DNA from: a virus
DNA length: 64,000 nucleotides
Reading direction: 5' to 3' (one strand)
IMG/VR virus record: IMGVR_UViG_3300031608_000001
Location: 1-64,000 of that record
Below are positions 29,514-38,100 of the stretch, piece by piece. Under the pieces are notes generated by a model. The model worked only from the letters and a program-made list of their open reading frames with translations. It did not search any database and was not told the origin of the DNA. The position numbers and the translations under genes are program-made. Positions within the stretch are counted from its first letter, which is position 1; every line of letters starts with the position of its first letter.

Positions 29514-32222
29514 TTAATCATCGAATTCAAACAAACTATGGAATGTACTAGTAGTGTCTGTCGCTGACAGATCCCACTTTAACACACCTAATAAGTTTTC
29601 TACCTTCTTATCGATGACTGCTTTTTCCATTGCGTCCTCGTCAAAAGGCATTTCTTTGAACCAATCTGGTAATTGTAATTCGTCTGTAGGATAAGCAATG
29701 CTGGTATAACCCATATTGTTACTCTTAAGTCGACATACAATCACTTTCATACCATCAGTAATTGGCATACTGTAGGCATCACTATTTGCTAATAACATGT
29801 TATTCCAATTAATACTTGCTCTAACATGTCCAGGTATCATTACCTTAGTGTTCTCATCTTTTAGTTTCTCTAACTTATACAGACTAGCACTCTTATTCAT
29901 AGTAAATGCTTTGTTGTATGCTTCTGTATAATGTGTTAGGTTGTTTACCCTCTTTGGCATTCCTTTCATCCAAGGGTCCATTACTTTGAAACCGTTTTTA
30001 AATTCTCTTACAGTTGCTAGTACATCATTTTCTGTACCGCCATCTAGTGTTAATGTTAATACGTCACTTAAGAAGTCTTGTACAAACTCAGGCGTATCAG
30101 ATCTTTTAATATCTAGACCCATAACTTTTAGTTTACCACCCGGTGGTTGGTACCCTTCAATGTCCAGTACATTAATCGCATAACGCTTCTTGGTAATAAA
30201 CAAGCCTGCTCTACCAACTACTTCTCTACCTGCTTTTAATATATCACCTGATGACTTTGGAATGTTAAATGCCTGCTTGGCAAACTTTGGAAACGAATCA
30301 CTAACTGTATCGGATATGTTATCATAAAGTGCGATAGCACTATCCATATCTAATTCTAAATTTTGTTCTTTGCTGATTGTGTCAGCACTAAAGTATACAG
30401 AGTCAGTGTCGCCATACACAATAGTATCGCCTGTATGGTCATAACTACCAGTCATCATCTTATTTGTTTCAGCACCCATGTGTCTAGTAATTGCTCTACC
30501 AGTAAGTGTAGTTGATTGTCCAATCCTATGATCAAAGAATCTACTACCTGGATTACAAATAGCACCGTATGTACTGTTAAGTAAAATCTTTCTAACCAAC
30601 TGCCTCTTATCCCAAAAGGCTATATCAGCCGGGTCAGTTGCTTCTTTCTTTTTCTTTTGTAGTTGCTGTCTTTCGCTGTACCAACGCTCTAGCAGTCCTG
30701 GAATAACACCTTGTACGTCTGTTCTAAAGATTGTACCATTAGCACTAATACACCAAGGCTCTTTGCTGTTAAACAACATGTTATACACGTCGCCACCTGT
30801 TACATTAACTTCGGTTCCGTCTTCTAAATCTAATACAATCGGCCTATCAATGTCTTTGCTCATTACTAGTTCGTATTCATTACTGCCAAACTTGCCAGCC
30901 CACGCATCAGCAAACGATTTCTTGTCTAGTTGTATGCTTGACTTAATTTCAGAGTTAGTATACTCTTGTCTAAGTTGCCCAACTACTGTTTCGGGTGCCA
31001 TATTCAATGCTCTAATAACACTAGGATACAAGGAGTTAATGTCCATTGATCCTATCCACTGATGTATGCCTTTCTTAGGGAATGCCACATAGGCACCTGC
31101 TACTGTATGCCCCCATGGGTTATCGGAGTCCTTGCCTCGTTTCCTATCTGGTATAACCATGTTACGTCTATGTGCTTCGTTGATAATAGCCGAGTCAATT
31201 GTTTGTACCGCTCCCATTGTTACTGGAAGTAAAACTGTATTCTGATGTGCTATTTCACTAGCAAGACTAATAAACTGTAACTTGTCATCAATCTTCTTAA
31301 GCAACATTGTATCTTGTATGTTATATTCTAAGAACATTTCAAAGTCATGATTATAAAGTCTATCTAAACTACCTTCGTATGGAACTTTCTTTTCACCAAC
31401 TTCCATTTCGCCAATGTAATCTAATCTGTAACTGTGACGTTCTTCATAGTTATATTTTCTATAAAGTTGTAAGTAGTCTAAGTGTACACGACCAACTAAG
31501 TCATATGTCTGTGTGTCTTTGCCATACATGATGTATTCACGTTTAACTACGTTCTTATCTAGTAAGCATAGACGCCTTGTTTCGCTTTTGCCAAGTACCT
31601 TAATGATTCTATTAACAGTATAAGGGATATCATAACCCTCACTGTTCCAGCCACTAAGCACATCAGCATCTTCAATAAGCGACAAGAACGCATCTAGCAT
31701 ACCTGCTTCGTCTTTAAACAGTATAGTGTTGCCTACCTTCTTTGCTATCTCTTGTGCCTGTGTCCAGTTTAATGTCTTAGGCGGAACTGCTACACAAATA
31801 ACTTGATCCATCCAGTCTAAGTATACACTGATACTAGTAATAGGTGTAAACGCATCTTCAGGTGAACTGTAACCCTCTTCTGGATCAAAGTCTACCTCAA
31901 TATCAAAGAAGCACTTATGTAAGGCAGGAGCCTCTTCGCCTAAGTACTGTTCTGCCAACACTCTGTTAACAGGCTTAATGTCGCTTTCGTATGTTTGTCT
32001 ATTTTGATATAATGCGGTATTACGTTTAAAGTCTTTCCAGTTAGATGCTACGACCTTACTGACAGGATTACCATGGATGCTACGTTCTTTGCCTTTTGGA
32101 TCATCTATATAAAAATAGTATCGCATAGGATGATCAATGATCTTTCTTTCGCCACTCTTAGTGCGTTCTACCACACGAACAATGCCGTTTTTTTGATCAA
32201 ATACTGCGTCAACGTAACTCAA
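29514..32222 (-). CDS. B-family DNA polymerase (gp43-like), TTG start
   Basis: Replicative polymerase with proofreading. Exonuclease motifs: FFDIEVDF (105-112, D107 and E109), GWNSEGYDIP (about 195) and YNIQD (about 300). Polymerase motifs: A, DINSLYPS (about 392); B, KILLNSTYG (about 548); C, YGDTDS (about 605). At 902 aa it matches T4 gp43 (898). The start appears to be TTG at 32222, 9 nt after AGAGG and one base after the upstream stop; no ATG fits the N-terminal beta strands. Followed by a gene-free 90 nt and the clamp gene. Confidence 0.95.
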   Translation of the reverse strand: MSYVDAVFDQKNGIVRVVERTKSGERKIIDHPMRYYFYIDDPKGKERSIHGNPVSKVVASNWKDFKRNTALYQNRQTYESDIKPVNRVLAEQYLGEEAPALHKCFFDIEVDFDPEEGYSSPEDAFTPITSISVYLDWMDQVICVAVPPKTLNWTQAQEIAKKVGNTILFKDEAGMLDAFLSLIEDADVLSGWNSEGYDIPYTVNRIIKVLGKSETRRLCLLDKNVVKREYIMYGKDTQTYDLVGRVHLDYLQLYRKYNYEERHSYRLDYIGEMEVGEKKVPYEGSLDRLYNHDFEMFLEYNIQDTMLLKKIDDKLQFISLASEIAHQNTVLLPVTMGAVQTIDSAIINEAHRRNMVIPDRKRGKDSDNPWGHTVAGAYVAFPKKGIHQWIGSMDINSLYPSVIRALNMAPETVVGQLRQEYTNSEIKSSIQLDKKSFADAWAGKFGSNEYELVMSKDIDRPIVLDLEDGTEVNVTGGDVYNMLFNSKEPWCISANGTIFRTDVQGVIPGLLERWYSERQQLQKKKKEATDPADIAFWDKRQLVRKILLNSTYGAICNPGSRFFDHRIGQSTTLTGRAITRHMGAETNKMMTGSYDHTGDTIVYGDTDSVYFSADTISKEQNLELDMDSAIALYDNISDTVSDSFPKFAKQAFNIPKSSGDILKAGREVVGRAGLFITKKRYAINVLDIEGYQPPGGKLKVMGLDIKRSDTPEFVQDFLSDVLTLTLDGGTENDVLATVREFKNGFKVMDPWMKGMPKRVNNLTHYTEAYNKAFTMNKSASLYKLEKLKDENTKVMIPGHVRASINWNNMLLANSDAYSMPITDGMKVIVCRLKSNNMGYTSIAYPTDELQLPDWFKEMPFDEDAMEKAVIDKKVENLLGVLKWDLSATDTTSTFHSLFEFDD

Positions 32223-32495
32223 TTACCAATTCCTCTTGTAGTCTAGATCATTTATCTGATCTGAAAACTTTAGCATAAACTTCATTTGACTTGCCTCTGA
32301 TATAAATTGTGCGTACACACTAGCAGTAGGTCTGTAACTGCTTTCAAAGTCAACCACTTTACTAAATGTAGTGTTTTTAAAACTAAAGAATGGTATCATC
32401 GCATCATGTAATCGCTCTTCATATATATGTTCGTAGTCCGCATCTTCAGTCCACGGCATATCGAATAAATGTACTTTGTCTTTAGTCAGATTCAT
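32223..32495 (-). CDS. Hypothetical protein (90 aa) upstream of DNA polymerase
   Basis: Small soluble acidic protein of unknown family, translated just ahead of the polymerase. The promoter at 32503 gives a leader of about one nucleotide, so it is probably translated from a leaderless mRNA. In T4 the polymerase is preceded by the translational repressor regA, but no similarity to RegA is visible. Confidence 0.58.
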   Translation of the reverse strand: MNLTKDKVHLFDMPWTEDADYEHIYEERLHDAMIPFFSFKNTTFSKVVDFESSYRPTASVYAQFISEASQMKFMLKFSDQINDLDYKRNW

Positions 32496-32502
32496 ATTGC
32501 AC

Positions 32503-32530
32503 AGTATAACAGATAGATCTGTTTTGTCAA
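32503..32530 (-). promoter_or_regulatory. Early sigma-70-type promoter, leaderless mRNA predicted
   Basis: TTGACA, 16 bp, TATACT, then 7 nt to the ATG at 32495. Expected +1 is one base before the ATG. Drives the DNA polymerase operon. Confidence 0.75.
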
Positions 32531-32553
32531 CCTATTTTTCAGTTAAGTGTTGT

Positions 32554-32820
32554 TTATAATTTGTCTTTACCGACGGCGGCTAAAATAGTTTCTAGTGCGT
32601 CGAACTTATCGTACTCATCAGTAAACGATGCCTTGTGAGCAACTTTAACCGCTTTCATAAGTACAGCAGGTTTGAGATCCATTTCTTCAGCGATTGCTTT
32701 CACTGTCTCTCTTAAACCTACTTGTAGTGAATCAACTTCATAAAGAACTTGATCACCTTCTTTGATTAATTTGTCAAGCCTTGCGACTTCTTCTGTATTA
32801 AATGTTTTATTAAATGCCAT
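32554..32820 (-). CDS. DsbA-like double-stranded DNA-binding protein
   Basis: 88 helical residues with a charge layout (LDKLIKEGDQVLYEVDSLQ, DLKPAVLMKAVKVAHK, DALETILAAVG) close to T4 DsbA, which is 89 aa and binds dsDNA and enhances late transcription. A small DNA-binding role in phage transcription is inferred. It has its own early promoter at 32857 with AGGAAA as ribosome-binding site. Confidence 0.6.
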   Translation of the reverse strand: MAFNKTFNTEEVARLDKLIKEGDQVLYEVDSLQVGLRETVKAIAEEMDLKPAVLMKAVKVAHKASFTDEYDKFDALETILAAVGKDKL

Positions 32821-32856
32821 AAATTTGTTTCCTACATATATTTATTTGGAATAGTT

Positions 32857-32885
32857 AGTATAGCATCAAATTACGGCTAGGTCAA
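32857..32885 (-). promoter_or_regulatory. Early sigma-70-type promoter
   Basis: TTGACC, 17 bp, TATACT on the minus strand, leader of about 30 nt before the ATG at 32820. It overlaps the end of the gene at 32877. Confidence 0.78.
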
Positions 32886-34058
32886 GAACTTTTGTAAAAA
32901 TTGTTCCCATTCGTCTAAAATTATGTGGTGACTATATAAAATATTACTGTTGTGAATACATTTTTCTAATGTGTTGTTGTCAATACACTCACTGTCAAAG
33001 TTAAGAACACTAGAACAAATGCTGTCAAATTGATTATCATACGGGTCATGTATTTCATCAAACAGTTCAAAGCCTAAATCTTGTAAGTAGTTAGGGTTAC
33101 CCGGCGCATCAAAACTTATGAATGGATGTCCGTATATCATTGGTGTATATGTTTTTTCTGTTACAAGGTAATCAAATGTACAATCCTCTTTACCACCGTA
33201 TGCTGTTTCTGGTATTACTGTAAAGTAACTATTATTATATACAGTGGTTTTCCACCTATTCATATTATAGAAATATTCATGTGGGTATTCAGTTAGTGTG
33301 TATTTTTCTGCTAAGTCTTTAATATGGTCTTTGAGTCGTTCGCGCCAATTGGCATTCCCCAGCATTGGAGCATCGCCGATAGATATATAGTTGTCATCTA
33401 TGTTATTATCAATACAGTAGTTTAGGAAATCCATGCGGTATTGCCTATGGGGTGCACCTAAACATGCTATAAAGTTTTTATTTTTCTCTTGGTTGAATTG
33501 CGATGTTATATGCTTGTCGCTGTATACTTTTTTAAAATCATCTGTGCCTAAGTAACCAACATTACTAGTAGCGTCTACTCTATTGAGTAACCAAAAGTTT
33601 AAGTCCTGATTATGTATAACACCAAAGTTTGAAGTATCTATACCTTTGTCATTTAACACCTCTTTAAACTCACTTAACAAAACATCGCTGTCATATGCTT
33701 CGTCTACGTCATCAAACAGCACTACGGACCCTTGTAGTGCTTTACAATGCTCTATAGTCAAGTACCTTAGTTGTGTGTACTCAATGACAATAATGTCGCA
33801 ACTACTTACATGATCAATAAGTATTTTATCAACACTGATGCGATGATATCTATTTAGAAAGGGTAGGTATTTTTTTAATAAGAATGTTGTGTTGGGTTCA
33901 TAGTGTAAGGCATGTCTATTGTAATGATAGCCTTTAAGATGTAAGTTAGGCTCTTGCTCTATAGTTCTTACTTCTCGCCCACCATAGAATTGGTTGTGCT
34001 TTACATCATTACTTAAATTACTAACAGGCGAGAAAACACCTATTTTTAGTTCAATCAT
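32877..34058 (-). CDS. Glycosyltransferase-like protein (exostosin/fucosyltransferase-like)
   Basis: 393 aa from the ATG at 34058, which forms TAATG with the upstream stop and is preferred to a more distal start. The C-terminal part FTVIPETAYGG (about 283), VTEKTYTPMIYGHPFISFDAPGNPNYLQDLGF (about 300-332) and EIHDPYDN carry the ExK..xP..gxPfI pattern of GT47/GT10-like enzymes common in large viruses and phages. May glycosylate a virion or host surface molecule. Donor and acceptor unknown. Confidence 0.65.
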   Translation of the reverse strand: MIELKIGVFSPVSNLSNDVKHNQFYGGREVRTIEQEPNLHLKGYHYNRHALHYEPNTTFLLKKYLPFLNRYHRISVDKILIDHVSSCDIIVIEYTQLRYLTIEHCKALQGSVVLFDDVDEAYDSDVLLSEFKEVLNDKGIDTSNFGVIHNQDLNFWLLNRVDATSNVGYLGTDDFKKVYSDKHITSQFNQEKNKNFIACLGAPHRQYRMDFLNYCIDNNIDDNYISIGDAPMLGNANWRERLKDHIKDLAEKYTLTEYPHEYFYNMNRWKTTVYNNSYFTVIPETAYGGKEDCTFDYLVTEKTYTPMIYGHPFISFDAPGNPNYLQDLGFELFDEIHDPYDNQFDSICSSVLNFDSECIDNNTLEKCIHNSNILYSHHIILDEWEQFLQKFLT

Positions 34059-34363
34059 TAGTTTTCTGTGCTGGCTTCGAAATCCCAATTTTCAACGTTA
34101 AGTTCGTCAGCAAGTATATCCGCAATTTGCGTACCTTCTTGTGCCGATATGTCTTCCTGGGTAAGTACTTCGTATACTTGCACGTCGTCTGATTCATAGT
34201 GGATAACTTCTGCTTTAACTTTGTTACCACCTCCGTCAAAGGATGAAAACACTTTTGTTGGTGTTACACTTTGAACAATATCAAAAAAGTCGACAATATC
34301 AGCACGTGATATTTCGTTCTCTGTGACGATTCTTACAAAGTGTTTTCTAACCTTATCTACCAT
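34058..34363 (-). CDS. Hypothetical protein (101 aa)
   Basis: Acidic soluble protein of unknown family: a helical N-terminus and a beta-rich middle (KVKAEVIHYESDDVQVYEV). Coupled to the glycosyltransferase gene by TAATG and 5 nt after the EF-hand gene. Confidence 0.58.
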   Translation of the reverse strand: MVDKVRKHFVRIVTENEISRADIVDFFDIVQSVTPTKVFSSFDGGGNKVKAEVIHYESDDVQVYEVLTQEDISAQEGTQIADILADELNVENWDFEASTEN

Positions 34364-34368
34364 ATTAC

Positions 34369-34695
34369 TTACTTACCTTTACTATATGCTTGTGAACCAA
34401 AGAACGCGGCTACAATACCAGCAACTGCTACAAAGTATGTAGCGGCCATATCACCAAGTATAGCACCTGCTGAATCTAACCCTGCCAATAATGCTAATAC
34501 CACAGCAAATGGATATAATAATAATCCGCCTAACGCAAACCATGTCATGCTTCTTTGAGCATCACGCATCGCATCAGCATCTTCGAGTTCTTTTCTTTTG
34601 AACTCCATGTACATTGCTTCTTCGGCCTTTGAAACTTTTCCATCACCATTTGTGTCAGCGGGATGATGTATCGCTGTATTACTTTCCTCTGCCAT
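34369..34695 (-). CDS. EF-hand membrane protein (108 aa)
   Basis: One complete EF-hand loop, D14-T-N16-G-D18-G-K-V-S22-K-A-E25, which has all calcium-binding positions, followed by a charged helix and two transmembrane segments (about 49-70 and 82-104) with a glycine/alanine-rich hairpin. Encoded directly after a fibre gene. Two-helix hairpin proteins of this size can be holins, but the calcium site is not a holin feature. Function unknown. Confidence 0.68.
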   Translation of the reverse strand: MAEESNTAIHHPADTNGDGKVSKAEEAMYMEFKRKELEDADAMRDAQRSMTWFALGGLLLYPFAVVLALLAGLDSAGAILGDMAATYFVAVAGIVAAFFGSQAYSKGK

Positions 34696-34708
34696 TTATG
34701 TTCTCCTA

Positions 34709-36253
34709 CTAACTTATGACTGCTCTGTCTGTTACTCGTCTCCAACTAGTGCCATCGCTAAATGCCATTATTGGACCACCATTTTCATTTGACACATAAA
34801 TCATGTGCCCTATGTAGGCAGAAGCATCAGGAACCCCTGATACTGTATATCGTGGAAACTCAACTGGTCCTCCACTACTTTCAACTACACCATAGTCGCT
34901 GTTGACTAATGCTGTAACTGATTCTGTTAAATTACCATAGTCAACACTATCTGTTGCTGTGGTTGAAATTGCTCCGTAATCACTTACGGTTTCGAATAAG
35001 ATTGATGATACAGTACCACCGACTGTTACTTTGGCTTCTGCTTCATCATATGTGAATGAGCCACTACTTCCAAGTACTCCCTCATCATTGTATTGTACAT
35101 GCGTGTTGCTTCCTGCTGGTGGTAACGTTTTAGCATCAACGTATGCTTTGACTGATTGCTGTGAAGGAAGTCTAGTAGCACTATTGGATGACAAGGTATC
35201 CTCGTCAATTAGTGTTGCTGTTATTCTAGCATCTGCCCTAGCGTCTGTGTAGTACTTGTTAGTACCTTCAGTAATATTAGTTGTGCTAGGTGTCGTAAAT
35301 GTTACTCCACCGGAGCCGTTTGTTGTTAATACTTGGTTAGCACTACCATCGCTAGTAGGAAAACTATAAGCACCGTTTACATTAACAGTACCTGTAACTG
35401 TTATACCTGTAGCAGTTGTAATAAATTTTATGCTACTGTTATGATTTAATTGTTGTCCACCACCGGAACTAAATATTGCTGATGTTTTACTACCTGCTAA
35501 GTTAGTTATTGTAAAGGCACCCGATCTTAATCTTATAGATCCTGTGCCGGCATCGTCGATGTAACTGTTACTACCATCATGATATATTTGTAAGTCGTTA
35601 CCAGTACCAAAGTTTAGTTTATTGTTGTCTCCAAACTTGGCAGATGATGTACCACCAGTGACGATTATTGTATTTGCTTTAACAGTATTTGCCGCGCCAT
35701 TTGGTTGAATGCTACCTGTTACAGTACCACTTAAATTACCAATGAATGTACCAGCACTTAACGTATCACCGTTAACTGTCCATTCACCTTCATCTTCGTC
35801 CCAACGTATAAACACATTACTTTCAGCACCCCTGTTTACAAGTATGCCTGCGTTTGCTGTGGCTTGTTGATTTGATGCTAAGTCGCTGTTTAAGACAATT
35901 TCGTTATCGGCTATATTGAGAGTTTCTGTATTGATTATTGACTGTGTACCATTAACTGTTAAGTTACCTGATATTACAACATCATCACTAAATGTAGATG
36001 CCTGGTCAACTCTTGCAAAACTTGTACTATTAACACCGTCTACTGTACCTGCGTCAAGCAGATTCCATGTGACACTTTCGCCACTCACCGTTGCTATTTT
36101 TAGTAATGTATTACTAGAATCGAACCAAAGGTCTCCTGTTGAGATTGCACTAACGTCACTAGGGGCGTCAGATGTCCCGTATATTCTAGAACCACGTCTT
36201 CCAATTCTAAAACTACTTTGCGAGGTGCCTTTGGCATTCATAATGATTGCCAT
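34709..36253 (-). CDS. Tail fibre or virion structural protein (514 aa)
   Basis: Repetitive Ser/Thr/Asn/Gly-rich beta sequence typical of trimeric fibres. N-terminal VNGTQSIINTETLNIADN region and the later ARADARITATLIDEDTLSSN/LPSQQSVKAYVD module (about 335-375) are shared with the fibre at 39554. A possible late promoter lies at 36338. The C-terminal 80 residues differ from the other fibres and may carry a receptor-binding tip. Confidence 0.75.
   Translation of the reverse strand: MAIIMNAKGTSQSSFRIGRRGSRIYGTSDAPSDVSAISTGDLWFDSSNTLLKIATVSGESVTWNLLDAGTVDGVNSTSFARVDQASTFSDDVVISGNLTVNGTQSIINTETLNIADNEIVLNSDLASNQQATANAGILVNRGAESNVFIRWDEDEGEWTVNGDTLSAGTFIGNLSGTVTGSIQPNGAANTVKANTIIVTGGTSSAKFGDNNKLNFGTGNDLQIYHDGSNSYIDDAGTGSIRLRSGAFTITNLAGSKTSAIFSSGGGQQLNHNSSIKFITTATGITVTGTVNVNGAYSFPTSDGSANQVLTTNGSGGVTFTTPSTTNITEGTNKYYTDARADARITATLIDEDTLSSNSATRLPSQQSVKAYVDAKTLPPAGSNTHVQYNDEGVLGSSGSFTYDEAEAKVTVGGTVSSILFETVSDYGAISTTATDSVDYGNLTESVTALVNSDYGVVESSGGPVEFPRYTVSGVPDASAYIGHMIYVSNENGGPIMAFSDGTSWRRVTDRAVIS
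35131..35255 (-). repeat. Fibre module shared with the gene at 39554 (copy 1)
   Basis: Encodes a block with ARADARIT, LIDED, SSNSAT, LPSQQSVKAYVD. The same block occurs at 40630-40755 with about 75% identical residues, suggesting recombination or duplication between fibre genes. Confidence 0.7.
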
Positions 36254-36337
36254 TCGTTGCTCTCCGATATATAACCTGTCTAGCAGTAATGCTAGTCTAA
36301 ACTTAAAGTCTAGTCAAATCCAATATGGACTTAACTA

Positions 36338-36345
36338 TATTTATC
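36338..36345 (-). promoter_or_regulatory. Possible T4-type late promoter (GATAAATA)
   Basis: GATAAATA on the minus strand, about 85 nt upstream of the fibre ATG at 36253. The region 36254-36364 is the divergent promoter area and contains no gene. Confidence 0.42.
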
Positions 36346-36351
36346 ATTTTC

Positions 36352-36359
36352 CATAAATA
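36352..36359 (+). promoter_or_regulatory. Possible late promoter (CATAAATA), leaderless
   Basis: CATAAATA, then 5 nt and ATG (36365) on the plus strand. The same N5 spacing is seen at 54110. Confidence 0.4.
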
Positions 36360-36364
36360 TATGT

Positions 36365-37033
36365 ATGAGTAAAGAATATACATACTATACAGTAGACAAG
36401 ATTATGAATACTCCGCTTATCGACACCGATAAGATGTTTGTAATGAATGTTACAGAATTTATGCATCCTGAATTGTATGCCAATGTAATGGAAGAAGTAC
36501 AGGCATTAACTGATTGGCGGGCACCTGAAATAACAGGCAGAAAGAACTATCATATAGGACCAGATCAACAGCACCCACACTGGATTCAAATAGCAAGAGA
36601 CACAACTTGGAAGAATGAATTAGTCAATGATGCAATACAATCAAGGTTCGATCTCCACGAGGACATTATTCTTGGGGAGCCATTGATGTGGCAAGACGAT
36701 AACACCAACGGCATCAGTGATGTACATGTTGATAGTCCGGCATACTATTATACATATCAACATTGTCTAGCAACAGACAACGAATTTGCTCATACTGGTA
36801 CTAGGTTTTGGGAGGTTGATTGCGAATACAATCAGGCAATTGATGAAGGACTAGATCCATGTTTTGGTGAGGATAGCACGTTAGTGAAAGAGGGATTACA
36901 AATGCCTTATGTACCTAACCAAGCATACATATTACCACGTGGTAGCCGTGGCTGGCATTCATGCCCTGATCTAACACTTGAAGCGGACCATATGGAACGC
37001 ACGATGGTTTATATGATTGTTACGAAGGCGTAA
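36365..37033 (+). CDS. 2OG-Fe(II) oxygenase-like protein (plus strand)
   Basis: 222 aa. Iron ligands H121 and D123 (DVHVDSP) and a distal H198 in PRGSRGWHSCP, with R212 placed to bind 2-oxoglutarate. HTGTRFWE (143-150) matches the beta strand between them. Unlike the two minus-strand oxygenases it lacks the WFGNP pattern. There is no ribosome-binding site; a CATAAATA motif lies 5 nt before the ATG, suggesting a leaderless late mRNA. It overlaps the end of the convergent gene at 37020. Substrate unknown. Confidence 0.62.
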   Translation: MSKEYTYYTVDKIMNTPLIDTDKMFVMNVTEFMHPELYANVMEEVQALTDWRAPEITGRKNYHIGPDQQHPHWIQIARDTTWKNELVNDAIQSRFDLHEDIILGEPLMWQDDNTNGISDVHVDSPAYYYTYQHCLATDNEFAHTGTRFWEVDCEYNQAIDEGLDPCFGEDSTLVKEGLQMPYVPNQAYILPRGSRGWHSCPDLTLEADHMERTMVYMIVTKA

Positions 37034-37778
37034 CGAATTTCACTCTATTAAGATAAGTTTCCGGACCACCTGACTGTTTGCCTATGGTGTGGTCTTTTAC
37101 ATAACCAGTAATGGTAGCGGTATCGCCTTTCTTCTGTCCAACTTGTGATGAAAAGAATTTAACAAGATTTGCGTCACTGTCTTTAGCAACAAACAAGTAA
37201 CTAGCACTTCTCCAAATATACTTAACATGTATAAACTCTAAAGAAAATGATCCTCTAGTATTCAGTTCACCAACATGTTTGCTATCTTTAGCAAGTTGCT
37301 TTTCTGTTTTATTAAATGCTTTCTGCTTCTGACCGTTAGCATACACATTAGGTAAACTAGCAATTACACCTACGTCTTTGTACTGGACATACTCTTTGCT
37401 GATTAGGCCTAAAATTGTTTGCTCAAAGTCACTGATGCTTCTTTTGATTGCTTTAAGACTTAGTCCTTTAAAATACCTTACCATGTGATCGACATTAGTA
37501 TAGTCGTCATCGATGACATCAACAGTAGGGTAATACTTAGTAAGTGAATGCTCAATGCTTTTGCTCTTGAACTTTTCAATACCCATTGTGTTATTGATAA
37601 TAAACAAGTTAGGTAACTTCTCAGCATCACCGTCCTCGTCTTTTTCGTACATAGCATCCTTCTTGATGTATCCACCGTTAATTCGATTAACAGCAATAGA
37701 CAAGGTAAGAAGATCTTTTAAATTAAATTGATCTTCAAACCACTTGCCCGAAGGTGCTTTTATTTTTTGTACTTTCAT
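37020..37778 (-). CDS. Hypothetical protein (252 aa), possible OB fold
   Basis: The C-terminal third (FIHVKYIWRSASYLFVAKDSDANLVKFF, then GDTATITGYVKDHT and YLNRVKFVTPS) has the alternation of a five-strand OB barrel, and the middle is helical and basic. No family is recognised. It is encoded after a KOW-like gene under the promoter at 38071. A nucleic-acid role is possible but not shown. Confidence 0.58.
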   Translation of the reverse strand: MKVQKIKAPSGKWFEDQFNLKDLLTLSIAVNRINGGYIKKDAMYEKDEDGDAEKLPNLFIINNTMGIEKFKSKSIEHSLTKYYPTVDVIDDDYTNVDHMVRYFKGLSLKAIKRSISDFEQTILGLISKEYVQYKDVGVIASLPNVYANGQKQKAFNKTEKQLAKDSKHVGELNTRGSFSLEFIHVKYIWRSASYLFVAKDSDANLVKFFSSQVGQKKGDTATITGYVKDHTIGKQSGGPETYLNRVKFVTPS

Positions 37779-38035
37779 TAAACAGCCTCGATCATGCTCA
37801 ATGGAACATTGTAAGAACGGCCACGCATATCAACGACTGCTTTCTTGATATTCACTTTGGTAACTATACCTGGAGTACGTTTTGTTTTTTGTACTACCCA
37901 AACATTATCACCAACTGAAATGCTACCCTTTGCGTTAAGTGTCTTAACCGTGTTAACAAATGATGTTAACTCATTAAGTTCTGCTAGGGTGAAATCACCT
38001 GTTCTAATTGCTCTTTTAATCTCTATCATGTTCAT
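37778..38035 (-). CDS. Small SH3/KOW-like protein (85 aa)
   Basis: N-terminal helical half and a C-terminal beta barrel starting SISVGDNVWVVQKTKRTPGIVTKVNIKKAVVD, a pattern like KOW/SH3 domains that bind nucleic acids or proteins. Strong GTAGGAG site from the conserved early leader. Coupled to the gene at 37020 by TAATG. Confidence 0.6.
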   Translation of the reverse strand: MNMIEIKRAIRTGDFTLAELNELTSFVNTVKTLNAKGSISVGDNVWVVQKTKRTPGIVTKVNIKKAVVDMRGRSYNVPLSMIEAV

Positions 38036-38070
38036 ATAAAACTCCTACCTTTTTGTTAAACTATGTGCAT

Positions 38071-38099
38071 ATTATACCACATTTCGTGGCAGAAGTCAA
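38071..38099 (-). promoter_or_regulatory. Early sigma-70-type promoter
   Basis: TTGACT, 17 bp, TATAAT on the minus strand with the conserved leader and TAGGAG before the ATG at 38035. Overlaps the stop region of the gene at 38101. Confidence 0.84.
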
Positions 38100-38100
38100 C

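Noticed and set aside
32223-32495. 90-aa gene as RegA because it precedes DNA polymerase
   Set aside because: Length (T4 RegA is 122 aa) and sequence pattern do not match; only position agrees.
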